Below, piece after piece: positions 27,872 through 38,162 of a DNA stretch of 64,000 nucleotides (position 1 is the first letter of the stretch; each line of letters opens with the position of its first letter). The notes below the pieces were generated by a model. It worked only from the letters and a program-made list of their open reading frames with translations. It did no database searches and had not been told where the DNA came from. Made by a program: the position numbers and the translations under genes. The DNA comes from Stenotrophomonas sp. Ste86. GTDB lineage: Bacteria; Pseudomonadota; Gammaproteobacteria; Xanthomonadales; Xanthomonadaceae. The stretch covers positions 41,855 to 105,854 of the forward strand of contig NZ_JALJRW010000014.1 in assembly GCF_024519465.1 (NCBI RefSeq). Direction: 5' to 3'.

Positions 27872-30800
27872 ATGGCAGAGATGTGGTACGGCAGCACGCC
27901 CGATATGGGCCTACAGATGGCGGAGTTGGCGGGTGCGCTTTCCGGCAATTTGATGCGCCAGGTCGAACGCATCGAGGAGATGCGGGATGCAGGCACCTTG
28001 GACCAGCTTGCGACGGCAAGAATCTACGCCGATATCGCTGAACAGAATGCGGACTTGGCGGAAACGTTTGCCGAGCGGTTCCGAGCCCAAGGCAAGATGG
28101 CCGAGGCAGCGCTGGCTGCACAATGGGCCGCAGATGACCGTGCTCGATTGGAGCGTATGGCAGACGCAATCGCGCTTGGCGACGATATTGATCTGGGCAA
28201 AACCGTTATTAGCTATGGTGCTGAGATTGTCGATATTGGTGACGAACTCGGCGTAAAAGGGGCTGCAGGCCTAAGCAAGATATTCGGCAATGTTGGCAAG
28301 GTTATTACCGTGGCCGACGTATTCAAGGCGGCAACGGAGAATGATGGTCGTGAATTGGCTGAAATCACGGTCAAGCTTGCAGTAGGTGTGCTTATCGGCC
28401 AAGCCGCAACGGCACTCATGGGAGCTGCTGCGCTAGCCGGATCACCGCTGCTCGTGATCGGCGCGCTTGCCGCCGCCGTTGCAGTGATCGGGCTGGGCGG
28501 TGATGAGATGGTCGATCAATTGTTCGAGACTCTTTTTGGTGAGTCTCCGCAGGATGTACAGACAGCGCTACGCGCAGCAATCCTCAAAAACGGCGGAGCC
28601 GATGCTCCAAATCTGGGCTATACACTGCATTTGGGCAGTGACGAAGATGACTACCTGATAGGCGCCCAGGACAAGCAGAACTCGATGACCGGGGGAGGCA
28701 GTGATGACACCTTGTATGGTGGCCAGCTCGGGGACTACATCAGCGGTGGCAGCGGTAATGACATCCTGCGAGGCGAGGGCGGCGATGACCGGTTGAGGGG
28801 CGGTGCGGGAGAAGACCACCTCGAAGGCGGTCTGGGCAGGGACACCCTGGAGGGTGGCGAGGGTATGGATACCTACGCCTTCAAGAGCGAAGAGATGATC
28901 AAGGGCGGCGAGGACGTCATCATCGACAGCGATGGCGTCGGCGTCATTCAGATCGACGGCTACGCAATTGACACGGCATCGCTTCATCGCGCGCTCGGTC
29001 CGGCTGCCTGGGATAACGCCGACGGTACCCTCAGGATCAGCTACGCCGCTGGGGCTCTGATCATCCGGCATGCCGCGACTGGGGCACGCATCATCGTGAA
29101 TCAGTGGAAGAACGGTGACCTTGGCATAACGTTGCCTGATCTTGGGCAGCCGGGCACGCCGGAGAATCCGGTCAACTTCACCAATGGCGACGACGTCGCT
29201 GGCTTCGATGGAAAGCCCAAGGACAATCCAGTTAGTGGCAACGACTTCTTCAATGGAATGGGGGGCAATGACGGCATCGATGGCGGTTATGGCGACGACT
29301 GGATCGACGGCGGTACAGGCGATGATCTGGTATTGGGAGGGCCGGGGGTCAACCGCTTGCGCGGAGGAAGCGGAAATGATGTTCTGCTTTCCGCGCCCAT
29401 CCTGGCAGGCTGGGATAAGGACGGCGAGAAATATCACGAGTTTTGGGAGTCGAGTCCCTTCTTCCTTACCCATGGGGCCAATTGGGCTATCCAGGGCGCA
29501 GCCAACTCCCGTTTCGAGGATCCTTCGTCGTTGCTGCTCGATTTCAATGTGTACGCGGTCTTCAAGAACGACGTAGCGGGCGGGTCGAATCACTGGGAGC
29601 AATACCTGGATCCGGAAATCTATCCGGGGCAGGCCGACGAACTGCTGGGCGGCGACGGTCACGACATCCTCTACGGCGGCGAGGGCGACGACCTGCTGAA
29701 TGGCGGCACCGGCAATGACCTGTTGGTGGGCGGTGCCGATGATGACACTCTCTACGGCGACGATGGCGATGATCTGATTCTGGGAGACGAGTTTACCGTC
29801 GGCACGGAAGCCTTCAAGATCCTGTCGAGGCTGCTTTCCAGCGCCGCCAAACGAGATGGGAATGACGTCATCTATGGTGGAAATGGCAACGACAAGTTGT
29901 TCGGCCTTGGTGGGGCGGACACCCTCGTCGGCGGCGATGGCGACGACATCCTGCAGGGGGACCGATTGGATTTCGCCACGGCATTCAGCTTTGAGCTCAA
30001 CACGATCGCCGGCAACGACTACCTCGACGGCGGTGCAGGCGACGACCAGCTGTACGGGGACGGCGGGAGCGATACGCTGATCGGCGGCGCCGGCAATGAT
30101 CGCCTGGAGGGCGATTCCTCCGTCGGCGGTGGGTTCGACCACGGGAATGACACGCTGGATGGCGGCGAAGGCAATGACATCCTGTTTGGGTTCGGCGGCA
30201 GCGACGAGCTGCGTGGTGGCGACGGCGACGACATCCTGGTCGGCGATGGGGCCGAAGCGTACGTGTCGACCGTTTATCAAGGCGACGATCGCCTGTTCGG
30301 CGGCGCCGGCAAGGATTCGCTGTCGGGCAACGGTGGCAACGACCTGCTCGATGGCGGCGATGACGACGATACCCTCTGGGGTGGAGACGGCAACGATGTC
30401 CTTATCGGCGGCAAGGGGAACGATCAGCTGGTCGGGGATGAAGGAAACGATACGATGGACGGTGGAGCCGGCGATGACCACTTGTGGGCCGGTGCGGGCA
30501 ACGACGTGCTGGAGGGTGGTGCGGGCAACGACATCCTCAAGGGCGAGGAAGGCAACGACAGCGTTCGCGGCGGAGATGGCAAGGATGAGCTGCAGGGCGG
30601 CGAGGGAGCCGACTTCCTGGATGGTGGTGAAGGCGACGACACCCTGTTCGGCGGTGCTGGCGCGGACAAGCTGTTCGGCAGCGATGGCAATGACTATCTG
30701 GCCGGTGACGGCTTTGAAGAGGGGGCCGGGCAGGGCAACGATCTGCTGGAAGGCGGGCGTGGCAACGACATTCTCGTCGGCGGTGGTGGCGACGATCTTC

Positions 30801-33800
30801 TGAATGGCGACGACGGCGATGACCAGTTGTTCGGTGATGTGCCGAACAGCGAAGTCGCGGGCAACGACGTGCTCAACGGCGGCGCCGGCAATGACGGCCT
30901 TAGCGGTGGCGCTGGCAATGACCGTCTCGATGGCGGTGATGGCGACGACACCCTGTTTGGCGGGGCCGGCGATGACATCTTCGTCGGCGGTACGGGCAAT
31001 GACGTGATGGATGGCGGGCTGGGCGAGAATCGCTTCGAGTTCGCTGCCGGCTTCGGCCAGGACGTCGTGCAGTCCAAGGCGGCGGAAGGCGCGGCGCATG
31101 TCTACGCGTTTGCCGCGGAACTCGCGCCGAGCTCGTTCCGGTTCATTCGCACTGGCGGCTTCGATCTGCGGATACAGATCGATGGTTCCACCGACAGCCT
31201 GCTGATACAGAACTTCTTCCGCGCGCAGGGAACTGACCGCTTCCAGTTTGGCTCACTGCTGTTGACGGGCGACCAGGTCGCGGAAATGGCCGAAGGCAAC
31301 GGTGGCGGCGGCGTTGGGATGGGCGAGCCGATCACTGGCGGCAACGACGGTGAGACGCTGACGGGTACGCAGGGGAATGACACGCTCCTCGGCGGGTCCG
31401 GTGACGATCGTCTGCTCGGCCTGGCCGGCAACGACCGTCTGGTGGGCAGCCTGGGCAGCGACGAACTGGATGGCGGCGCAGGCAACGACGTCTATGAATT
31501 TGGTATCGGGTTCGGAAACGATCGCATTGTCCAGCTGGATCAATCCGGTGCCGGAAGTGACACGATCCGCTTCCTGGCCGGGTCCGGGTACACACGCGCA
31601 GCCGCCAGTATTCAATTCGACAGCCAGTCCATCAGCATCTCCTTCTCTGGTCCGTACGGCATAGACACCCTGGTGCTTGAAGGATTCCTTTCCTCCACCA
31701 ATGGCACCCACATCGTCGAATTCGCCGATGGGACGGTGCTTCGCGCCAGTGACTTCGGCGGCGGCCCGGTGATGGGCCTGCCGGGCAAGCCTTCCGAAGG
31801 CGCCACCGACGGCGACGATGTGATGCTGGGCGGTGCGGGCAATGACGTGCTGGATGGCGGCGCAGGAAACGATCAGATCGATGGCGGCGCTGGCAATGAT
31901 GTGGTGAGCGGTGCCGAGGGCAACGACCGTCTGCTGGGAGGCGCAGGCAATGACCAATTGTACGGTGGCGCCGGCGACGATGATCTGGACGGTGGTGCAG
32001 GAGATGACACGCTCGACGGCGGCACTGGCAGCGACACGTTCCGCTGGGGGCAGGGCAAGGGCAATGACATCATTGCCGCCGGCGATGCGCAGGCGAAACG
32101 GCGTGTGCACCTCCAGGGCATCGGCTCGGGTGTGGACGTGGAGTTCGGGCGCAATGGTGTCGATCTCCAATTGCGACTTGTCGAGACGGGCGAGACGTTG
32201 ACGGTGCTGGGGTACTACGACCCCGCTCTCGCCGCTGTGCTCCTTACCTTCAGTGACGGTACCCCGCTGCAGGAGTCCGACCTGTGGGCCGGCGACAACA
32301 GAATCGAGAACTACGACACCGAGGGCGTCGTACTCAACGGCTACGGCGGTAACGACCGTCTTTACTCCGGCAACGGACATGACCGGCTCTATGGAGGCAT
32401 CGGCGACGATCTGCTGAGTGCAGGTAGTGGCGATGATCGCCTGTATGGCGGTGACGGTGACGATCAACTGTATGGGGATGGGGAGTATCGTTTCCCGTAC
32501 GACCCGAGTGGTGGCACGGATTACATGGATGGCGGAACCGGCAATGACAAGCTGGTTGGTGGGGGAGAGCGCGACACACTGCTGGGCGGTGATGGAATTG
32601 ACACGCTATACGGCGAGGCGGGCGACGACATCCTGATCGGAGGGAAGGATGGGGATTACCTCTACGGAGGAGACGGATCCGACACGTACCGCTTCGGGCG
32701 GGGCGATGGGCGCGACAGGGTTACAGACTACGGCGGGAACTCGGGAGACATCGACATTTTACAGTTCGATGCCACGATTGAAGCAGGCCAGATTCGTGTT
32801 CGGCGTGAGAAGAACAACGGCGGGGATGAGTATCAGAACAACCTGATCCTGGAGGTAGTGGGTACCGATGACGCTGTGACTATCGCTGATTTCTTTGGAT
32901 GGCCCGGGTCCCTTGAAGGCGTTCGCTTTGCCGATGGGACGTTCTGGTCAGCCTCAACGCTGGCTGCAATGTCCATGCAGGGAACGCAGTATCACGACTA
33001 CCAATACGGGCTTCACGCCGACGGAGACTTGTACCAAGGGCTGGGCGGCAACGACTACCTGCTTGCGCTGGATCATGATGACACGCTCCTTGGGGGCGAG
33101 GGCAACGACGAACTGAGTGGTGGCGCGGGCAGTGATGTTCTGGAGGGCGGCACTGGAAGTGACTACCTGCACGGCGATGCCGGCAACGACGTTTACCGAT
33201 TCAGTCGTGGGTCCGGTGTTGACTTCATCAACAATTGGGAAAGCGAAGCGGGCGACTACGACGTCATCGAGTTTGGCGCCGACGTGGCTGCGCAGGATGT
33301 TCGGCTCGCGCGTTCCGGAGATGCACTGGTAATCGATGTTGTCGGCACAAGTGATCGTATCGTTGTAATCGATCATTTCAGGGCACAGACCGATTGGTAT
33401 GCGGGTGGATCCGTGGATGCACTGCGATTTGCCGACGGCACAACTTGGACGGCGTCCCAGTTGCTCGATCGCCTTGGCGATGAGTTGCCGATCCTCTACG
33501 TCCATATCGACGGACGCGTGCTGTCGGGGGTTCCTGGCGAGCACGGTGGCTATGTGCTTGGAATCCAGGATGGAGCGGTCCAGGTCGATGGCGCCCGCAA
33601 TGCCAGTACATGGTTTGATTCAGGTCCGTTGTATACGTTTGATCAGTTCCACATATTTGGTCGGCGGCTGAATGGAGGCGTGGCAGACGATATCTATGTA
33701 TTTGGGGAAGGCTATGGTGTGCAGCACATTCAGGACGCAGGCGGGCTCGACCAGATCCGTTTCAACCCAGACGTGAAGGCGAGCGAGGTCAACATCGAGC

Positions 33801-35320
33801 GGATCGGGAATGACCTTCTGCTGCGGTTGGACAGTGGTGATCTCGTCCGAGTGCACGACCATTTCAACAGTGCGTCGGGCGTGGAGTCAGTGGTCTTCAG
33901 CGATGGGACTCAATGGGATCCAGCTTGGCTGCAGGCGCATGCCGTGCTGGTGGACAAGGTGCTGACGGGCAGTGATGGTAGTGACCTGCTTCAAGGCGGA
34001 GTCGGCAATGACACTCTGTATGGCAAGGCCGGTGACGACACTCTTAGCGGGGGTGATGGCGACGACATGCTGGATGGCGGTCTCGGCGCCGATCGAATGA
34101 TCGGCGGGGCCGGCGACGATACCTATGTAATCGATGATGTCGGTGACGAGGCGATCGAACCGGCTGACAGGTATGAAGGGTTCTACGAGGACAGTATCGA
34201 CACGGCGTTGGTGAGCATCGATTACACCACGCATCAGAATATCGAACGTGTGTTCCTGCAGGGAACGGCAGATCTCAGCGTGACCGGCGGGGATTCTCTG
34301 AATGTGCTGGTGGGCAACTCCGGGGCGAACATCCTCCGCGGTACGGCGCAGGATGTCTGGTCGTCGCTCAATGACTGGCTTGACGGCGGTGCCGGGAACG
34401 ACACACTGATCGGCGGCTGGGGTAACGACACGCTGATCGGCGGCACGGGCGATGACTACATGGAGGGCGGAGGCGGCGCCGATCTCTACTACGTCGACAG
34501 CATCGGCGATACGGTGGTGGATACTGACGGTGACGGTGGCGCTCTATCCCGGAGTGCTGCCCGGGCAGCGGCAGCGGCAGCGGTGACGGATTGGTCCGGT
34601 CCGATCGATCCGGCGCTTGTGCCGGAGGTGGGCGTTCATCCTGACAGGACCGATGACACCGTGGTCGCGAGCATTGATTACGCATTGGGCGACGGCATCG
34701 AGGTCCTCGTTCTCAATGGGAACGCGCGGGTCGGAACCGGGAACGAAGCCGACAACGCCCTGGTCGGCAGCACTCTGGACAACGAGCTTTACGGCCTTGG
34801 CGGCTACGACGACATGTTCGGTGCTGCCGGCGACGACCTGCTTGACGGCGGCGATGGCGATGACCGCCTGAATGGAAGTCTTGGCAATGACACGCTGATC
34901 GGTGGCGATGGCTATGACACTTACGAATGGCGCGCAGGAGAAGGTCACGATCTCATCCTCAACGCGGATACTTGGGGAGATGACACGCTCATGTTCCATG
35001 ACGTATTGCTCGCCGACCTTCAGATCAGCCGTTCGGGCGACGATCTGGTAGCAGCCACGTCGGACGGCGCTGGTAGTGTCACCGTCAAGGACTGGTACAC
35101 CGACAGCAGCAACCGCGTGGACTGGATCACGGACCGTGACGGCAATCAGTGGAGCGCCGACGACATCGAAAGCTTCGCATCCGGCACCCCGGTGCCCGGT
35201 AGCGAAGCCGCGTTGTTGGTGCAGAGTCTGGCCCATGCCTCCGGGGCAGCACCGCCGGTGTCGTATCTGCATCCGTCGATTCACTCGGCACAGCTCCACA
35301 TCCAGATCGCGGCGTTGTAG
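27872..35320 (+). CDS. Giant RTX calcium-binding protein, probable type I secretion substrate
   Basis: The product has 2482 residues. Residues 1-260 are helical and free of repeats, with a strongly hydrophobic Gly/Ala-rich stretch at about 165-212. From about 270, blocks of RTX nonapeptides (GGxGxDxLx, e.g. [10 protein letters not shown]) alternate with about ten modules of the HCBP-related type. These begin like YxFxxGxGxD and end with FADGTxW; starts are near residues 333, 1052, 1207, 1389, 1604, 1774, 1940, 2084, 2207 and 2349. A 460-residue uninterrupted RTX run spans about 587-1049. A non-repeat insert lies at about 507-587. The repeats would fold on binding extracellular Ca2+ after export; the C-terminal 100 residues should hold the secretion signal. 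No protease, lipase or hemolysin acylation motif is evident. The 5' part and the section near 33600 are less GC-rich than the flanking genes. A GGAG site precedes the ATG by nine bases. Confidence 0.9.
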   Translation: MAEMWYGSTPDMGLQMAELAGALSGNLMRQVERIEEMRDAGTLDQLATARIYADIAEQNADLAETFAERFRAQGKMAEAALAAQWAADDRARLERMADAIALGDDIDLGKTVISYGAEIVDIGDELGVKGAAGLSKIFGNVGKVITVADVFKAATENDGRELAEITVKLAVGVLIGQAATALMGAAALAGSPLLVIGALAAAVAVIGLGGDEMVDQLFETLFGESPQDVQTALRAAILKNGGADAPNLGYTLHLGSDEDDYLIGAQDKQNSMTGGGSDDTLYGGQLGDYISGGSGNDILRGEGGDDRLRGGAGEDHLEGGLGRDTLEGGEGMDTYAFKSEEMIKGGEDVIIDSDGVGVIQIDGYAIDTASLHRALGPAAWDNADGTLRISYAAGALIIRHAATGARIIVNQWKNGDLGITLPDLGQPGTPENPVNFTNGDDVAGFDGKPKDNPVSGNDFFNGMGGNDGIDGGYGDDWIDGGTGDDLVLGGPGVNRLRGGSGNDVLLSAPILAGWDKDGEKYHEFWESSPFFLTHGANWAIQGAANSRFEDPSSLLLDFNVYAVFKNDVAGGSNHWEQYLDPEIYPGQADELLGGDGHDILYGGEGDDLLNGGTGNDLLVGGADDDTLYGDDGDDLILGDEFTVGTEAFKILSRLLSSAAKRDGNDVIYGGNGNDKLFGLGGADTLVGGDGDDILQGDRLDFATAFSFELNTIAGNDYLDGGAGDDQLYGDGGSDTLIGGAGNDRLEGDSSVGGGFDHGNDTLDGGEGNDILFGFGGSDELRGGDGDDILVGDGAEAYVSTVYQGDDRLFGGAGKDSLSGNGGNDLLDGGDDDDTLWGGDGNDVLIGGKGNDQLVGDEGNDTMDGGAGDDHLWAGAGNDVLEGGAGNDILKGEEGNDSVRGGDGKDELQGGEGADFLDGGEGDDTLFGGAGADKLFGSDGNDYLAGDGFEEGAGQGNDLLEGGRGNDILVGGGGDDLLNGDDGDDQLFGDVPNSEVAGNDVLNGGAGNDGLSGGAGNDRLDGGDGDDTLFGGAGDDIFVGGTGNDVMDGGLGENRFEFAAGFGQDVVQSKAAEGAAHVYAFAAELAPSSFRFIRTGGFDLRIQIDGSTDSLLIQNFFRAQGTDRFQFGSLLLTGDQVAEMAEGNGGGGVGMGEPITGGNDGETLTGTQGNDTLLGGSGDDRLLGLAGNDRLVGSLGSDELDGGAGNDVYEFGIGFGNDRIVQLDQSGAGSDTIRFLAGSGYTRAAASIQFDSQSISISFSGPYGIDTLVLEGFLSSTNGTHIVEFADGTVLRASDFGGGPVMGLPGKPSEGATDGDDVMLGGAGNDVLDGGAGNDQIDGGAGNDVVSGAEGNDRLLGGAGNDQLYGGAGDDDLDGGAGDDTLDGGTGSDTFRWGQGKGNDIIAAGDAQAKRRVHLQGIGSGVDVEFGRNGVDLQLRLVETGETLTVLGYYDPALAAVLLTFSDGTPLQESDLWAGDNRIENYDTEGVVLNGYGGNDRLYSGNGHDRLYGGIGDDLLSAGSGDDRLYGGDGDDQLYGDGEYRFPYDPSGGTDYMDGGTGNDKLVGGGERDTLLGGDGIDTLYGEAGDDILIGGKDGDYLYGGDGSDTYRFGRGDGRDRVTDYGGNSGDIDILQFDATIEAGQIRVRREKNNGGDEYQNNLILEVVGTDDAVTIADFFGWPGSLEGVRFADGTFWSASTLAAMSMQGTQYHDYQYGLHADGDLYQGLGGNDYLLALDHDDTLLGGEGNDELSGGAGSDVLEGGTGSDYLHGDAGNDVYRFSRGSGVDFINNWESEAGDYDVIEFGADVAAQDVRLARSGDALVIDVVGTSDRIVVIDHFRAQTDWYAGGSVDALRFADGTTWTASQLLDRLGDELPILYVHIDGRVLSGVPGEHGGYVLGIQDGAVQVDGARNASTWFDSGPLYTFDQFHIFGRRLNGGVADDIYVFGEGYGVQHIQDAGGLDQIRFNPDVKASEVNIERIGNDLLLRLDSGDLVRVHDHFNSASGVESVVFSDGTQWDPAWLQAHAVLVDKVLTGSDGSDLLQGGVGNDTLYGKAGDDTLSGGDGDDMLDGGLGADRMIGGAGDDTYVIDDVGDEAIEPADRYEGFYEDSIDTALVSIDYTTHQNIERVFLQGTADLSVTGGDSLNVLVGNSGANILRGTAQDVWSSLNDWLDGGAGNDTLIGGWGNDTLIGGTGDDYMEGGGGADLYYVDSIGDTVVDTDGDGGALSRSAARAAAAAAVTDWSGPIDPALVPEVGVHPDRTDDTVVASIDYALGDGIEVLVLNGNARVGTGNEADNALVGSTLDNELYGLGGYDDMFGAAGDDLLDGGDGDDRLNGSLGNDTLIGGDGYDTYEWRAGEGHDLILNADTWGDDTLMFHDVLLADLQISRSGDDLVAATSDGAGSVTVKDWYTDSSNRVDWITDRDGNQWSADDIESFASGTPVPGSEAALLVQSLAHASGAAPPVSYLHPSIHSAQLHIQIAAL

Positions 35321-35329
35321 TGGTGCGTC

Positions 35330-35362
35330 CCGACCGGGCCGGCCTCGTGTCGGCCCGGTCGG
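35330..35362 (+). terminator. Long GC hairpin after the RTX gene
   Basis: A perfect 12-base-pair stem (35330-35341 with 35351-35362) closes a nine-base loop ten bases after the stop codon. No T run follows, so it may be an RNA stabiliser or a weak terminator. Confidence 0.55.
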
Positions 35363-35395
35363 AACGATTGTCGACCGGGCGGCGAGGTCAAGGCC

Positions 35396-35424
35396 TTGCT
35401 CTACATATGTGAAACATGTATATT
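35396..35424 (+). promoter_or_regulatory. Candidate promoter of a small RNA or ppnN leader
   Basis: TTGCTC (35396-35401) and TATATT (35419-35424) are spaced by 17 bases. The spacer contains the palindromes ACATATGT (35403-35410) and ACATGT (35414-35419), which could be an operator. This is the most AT-rich point of the neighbourhood. Confidence 0.6.
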
Positions 35425-35430
35425 TCAAAG

Positions 35431-35525
35431 GTTGCGCAATCAAAAGCGCACCGCTGCGGCCTGAAACGGCCTGCCGGCGTAAAAACGCATCCAACGGTCG
35501 GGTTTCCCGGCCGTTTTGCTTTTTA
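35431..35525 (+). ncRNA. Candidate structured RNA (small RNA or attenuated leader)
   Basis: From the predicted start near 35431 to the terminator is about 95 bases with no open frame of note. Possible stems: TGCGC/GCGCA (35433-35437 with 35446-35450), GGCC/GGCC (35458-35461 with 35468-35471), GCGT/ACGC with an AAAA loop (35477-35480 with 35485-35488), and then the terminator stem. The RNA ends 44 bases before ppnN. It could be an independent small RNA or a conditional leader of ppnN. I do not recognise a known family. Confidence 0.45.
35493..35524 (+). terminator. Strong intrinsic terminator upstream of ppnN
   Basis: AACGGTCGGG pairs with CCCGGCCGTT (one G-T pair) around a TTT loop (35493-35515). 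A tract TTTTGCTTTTT follows. It is read in the same direction as ppnN, which starts at 35569. Confidence 0.88.
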
Positions 35526-35568
35526 AGGGGGCAGCAGTACAGTCGTCTACCTTGAGGAAGCGAAAAGA

Positions 35569-36963
35569 ATGGAAATGAAGATCACCGAAACCCCGGCGCG
35601 GACGCTGCCGGTGCAGGACGCGCGGATCTACCCGCGCGGTGGGCTGGATGTGCTGTCCCGGGCCGAGGTTGCGCGCCTGCGCGACGCTTCCGGCGGCGGC
35701 ATGCACGAGCTGCTGCGCCGCTGCGCGCTGGCCGTGCTGACCAGTGGCAGTGCCTCGGACGATCCGCGCGCGGCGCGCGATCTGTACCCGGATTTCGACA
35801 TCCAGGTGGCGCAGCAGGATCGCGGCGTCCGCATCGACCTCGTCAACGCCCCGGCGATGGCCTTCGTGGACGGCGAGATCATCCGCGGCGTGGCCGAGCT
35901 GCTGTTCGCCGTGGTCCGCGACCTGGCCTACATGGCCATCGAGATGGGCCCGCAGTATGCGGCCGAACTGGAATCGTCCGAGGGCATCACCAACGCGGTA
36001 TTCGGGCTGCTGCGCAACGCGCGCATCCTCAACCCGGGCGACCCGAACCTGGTGGTCTGCTGGGGCGGCCATTCGATCGGTCGCGATGAGTACCTCTACA
36101 CCAAGCAGGTCGGTTACGAGCTGGGCCTGCGCGGGCTGGATATCTGCACCGGCTGCGGCCCAGGCGCGATGAAGGGCCCGATGAAGGGCGCCACCATCGC
36201 CCATGCCAAGCAGCGCAAGCACGTCACCCGCTACATCGGCCTGACCGAGCCGGGCATCATCGCCGCCGAGTCGCCGAACCCGATCGTCAATCATCTGGTG
36301 ATCATGCCGGACATCGAGAAGCGTCTCGAAGCGTTCGTGCGGATCGGACACGGCATCATCGTGTTCGCCGGTGGCGTGGGCACCGCGGAAGAGATCCTGT
36401 ACCTGCTCGGCATCCTGCTGCGCGAGGAAAACAAGGACCTGCCGTTCCCGCTGATCCTCACCGGCCCGACCGTGGCGGCGCCGTACTTCGAGCAGATCGA
36501 CCGCTTCATCCGCCTCACCCTGGGCGAGGCCGCGGCGGCGCGGTACGAGATCATCATCGGCGACCCGGTCGCGGTGGCACGGCGCATGTCCGCCGGCATC
36601 AAGCGCGTGCGCGAGCATCGCCTGGAGCAGAAGGACTCCTTCTTCTTCAACTGGTCCATCGAGATTCCGTGGGAGTACCAGCAGCCGTTCATGCCCACCC
36701 ATGAAGCCATGGCCGCGCTCGACCTGCACCACGGCCGTCCGCCGCATGCCCTGGCTGCCGACCTGCGTCGGGCGTTCTCCGGCATCGTGGCCGGCAATGT
36801 CAAGGAAGACGGGATGCGCCGCATCGAGCAGTTCGGGCCGTTCGAGATCCATGGCGACGCCGATATGATGCAGGCGCTGGACGAGTTGCTGCGCGGCTTC
36901 GTGGAGCAGCGCCGGATGAAGATCTCCGGCGAATACCAGCCCTGCTACAAGGTCCTGGCCTGA
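35569..36963 (+). CDS. ppnN: Pyrimidine/purine 5'-nucleotide nucleosidase PpnN (YgdH, LOG family)
   Basis: The 464-residue protein resembles E. coli PpnN (454 residues), which cleaves the N-glycosidic bond of nucleoside monophosphates to base and ribose 5-phosphate. The E. coli enzyme is stimulated by (p)ppGpp. The central LOG domain shows CTGCGPGAMKGPMKGATIAH, GLTEPGIIAAESPNPIVNHL and the phosphate-binding motif AGGVGTAEEILYLLGILL, a variant of PGGxGTxxE. Conserved N- and C-terminal flanking domains are present. The start at 35569 (MEMKITETP) is used; a second in-frame ATG is two codons later. The gene has a strong terminator just upstream and a GC hairpin downstream. Confidence 0.92.
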   Translation: MEMKITETPARTLPVQDARIYPRGGLDVLSRAEVARLRDASGGGMHELLRRCALAVLTSGSASDDPRAARDLYPDFDIQVAQQDRGVRIDLVNAPAMAFVDGEIIRGVAELLFAVVRDLAYMAIEMGPQYAAELESSEGITNAVFGLLRNARILNPGDPNLVVCWGGHSIGRDEYLYTKQVGYELGLRGLDICTGCGPGAMKGPMKGATIAHAKQRKHVTRYIGLTEPGIIAAESPNPIVNHLVIMPDIEKRLEAFVRIGHGIIVFAGGVGTAEEILYLLGILLREENKDLPFPLILTGPTVAAPYFEQIDRFIRLTLGEAAAARYEIIIGDPVAVARRMSAGIKRVREHRLEQKDSFFFNWSIEIPWEYQQPFMPTHEAMAALDLHHGRPPHALAADLRRAFSGIVAGNVKEDGMRRIEQFGPFEIHGDADMMQALDELLRGFVEQRRMKISGEYQPCYKVLA

Positions 36964-36980
36964 TCGCAGGCGGGCTGCAC

Positions 36981-37000
36981 CGGCCCGGCTGACCGGGCCG
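36981..37000 (+). terminator. Hairpin after ppnN
   Basis: CGGCCCGG (36981-36988) pairs with CCGGGCCG (36993-37000) around CTGA, 18 bases after the stop codon. There is no T run; the following sequence is G-rich. Confidence 0.5.
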
Positions 37001-37041
37001 GGCGAGGGCCGGGCGAGGGCGGGGCGAGGGCGGGGCGGGGA
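36995..37041 (+). repeat. G-rich tandem 11-base repeat
   Basis: Four consecutive 11-base units starting at 36995, 37006, 37017 and 37028: GGGCCGGGCGA twice, then GGGCGGGGCGA, then GGGCGGGGCGG. Many runs of three or four G on one strand could form a G-quadruplex. The tract lies in the 216-base gap between ppnN and the pilin operon. Confidence 0.75.
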
Positions 37042-37179
37042 GCTCCGCTGCCCTGGAGACGCCGGGTGCCCGTCAACTGATTGACGCCCGTCGCCTCGGG
37101 GCGACCGTTCGTCCTGAAGCTACTTGCCGTCAGGCATCAGGTCGTTCATCTTCTGTGTCATCACGCTGGGGAGCGTTCC

Positions 37180-37698
37180 ATGTCTGTACGCCGTTCCAAG
37201 GGCTTCACGCTGGTCGAGTTGATGATCACCATCGCGGTGGTTGCCATTATGTCGGCGATCGCCTACCCGAGTTTCCAGTCGACCTTGCGGTCCAACCGCA
37301 TGGCGACCACTTCCAATGAGCTCATCGCAGCCTTGGCGCTGGCCCGTTCAGAAGCCGTGAAGAACACGCACGGTGGCGGCGTATGTGCGTCCGTAGACGG
37401 TACTTCCTGTGATGGCGCAGCGTGGACGGACGGTTGGCTGGTCTGGGCGGACGTCAACGGCAGCGGCAGCTTCGACAAGGGCGATACCCCCCTGCGTTTC
37501 TCTGCAGGCCGCAAGAGCATGCTGGGGGTGGCGGACCAGGCGTTATCGATATCCTTCGATGCGCGTGGCCGAAGCCGCGCCGGTGCCGCAGAGGACATCA
37601 CGCTGCGTCCAGATGAATGCGGGTCGCAACTTCTGCAGCGCCGCTTCACCATTTCGCCCACCGGACAGGTCCGTCTGCACAAGGAGGCCTGCGCATGA
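37180..37698 (+). CDS. fimT: GspH/FimT-family pseudopilin
   Basis: This 172-residue minor pseudopilin has a type IV prepilin signal: a short basic leader (MSVRRSKG), cleavage after Gly, then FTLVELMITIAVVAIMSAIA with Glu at position 5. The C-terminal globular part has four cysteines in two pairs (VCASVDGTSC and ECGSQ...EACA). It is the first gene of a minor-pilin operon. The ATG at 37180 has a GGGGAGCG ribosome site upstream. FimT-like proteins in competent gammaproteobacteria can bind DNA at the pilus tip; that role is possible here. Confidence 0.85.
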   Translation: MSVRRSKGFTLVELMITIAVVAIMSAIAYPSFQSTLRSNRMATTSNELIAALALARSEAVKNTHGGGVCASVDGTSCDGAAWTDGWLVWADVNGSGSFDKGDTPLRFSAGRKSMLGVADQALSISFDARGRSRAGAAEDITLRPDECGSQLLQRRFTISPTGQVRLHKEACA

Positions 37699-38162
37699 TG
37701 CGGCGTCGTACTTTTTCTCTGGCGTCACAACAAGGGGGGTTCAGCCTGATCGAAGTGCTGATCGCCATCGTCATCCTGGGCTTTGGCCTGCTTGGTTTTG
37801 CCCTGCTGCAGACCATGAGCGTGCGTTTCGTGCAGAGTTCCAACTACCGGACCCAGGCAACCAACCTCAGCTACGAGTTGCTCGACCAGATCCGCATCAA
37901 CCGGGTCGCCGCGTCGCTCTACGTGGGCAACTATCAGGCCACCACGGCATCAGCTGACTGCCAGTCTCCCACAGGCGCCGCCATCACCAAGGACAAGGTG
38001 ATGAAAGACTGGCGGTGCCGCTTGGGCAAGGCGCTCGGCGAGAATGCCAGTGCTTCGGTCGCCCGCAATGGCGATGTGGTCACTGTGAACATCAGTTGGG
38101 GTGACGAGCGCTGGCGGCCGGATGCCACCGACACCACCTTCACCGCGAGTACCCGCCTGTGA
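37695..38162 (+). CDS. pilV: Type IV pilus minor pilin PilV
   Basis: The 155-residue protein has a prepilin leader ending QQGG, then FSLIEVLIAIVILGFGLLGFALLQ with Glu5. This is the PilV pattern (LIEVLIAxxILxxGLLG). It overlaps the preceding gene by four bases (ATGA). It is a minor pilin of the priming complex, which is inserted in the inner membrane before processing by PilD. Confidence 0.88.
   Translation: MMRRRTFSLASQQGGFSLIEVLIAIVILGFGLLGFALLQTMSVRFVQSSNYRTQATNLSYELLDQIRINRVAASLYVGNYQATTASADCQSPTGAAITKDKVMKDWRCRLGKALGENASASVARNGDVVTVNISWGDERWRPDATDTTFTASTRL

Noticed and set aside
28568..31099. 843-codon open frame antisense to the RTX gene
   Set aside because: The translation mirrors the RTX repeats (endless Ile-Val-Ala runs). 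It is a by-product of the repetitive coding strand.
28687..35000. Regular DNA repeats in the RTX gene as a CRISPR array or satellite
   Set aside because: The units are about 27 bases, in frame, variable at third positions, and encode GGxGxD nonapeptides. No cas genes or leader are present anywhere in the window.
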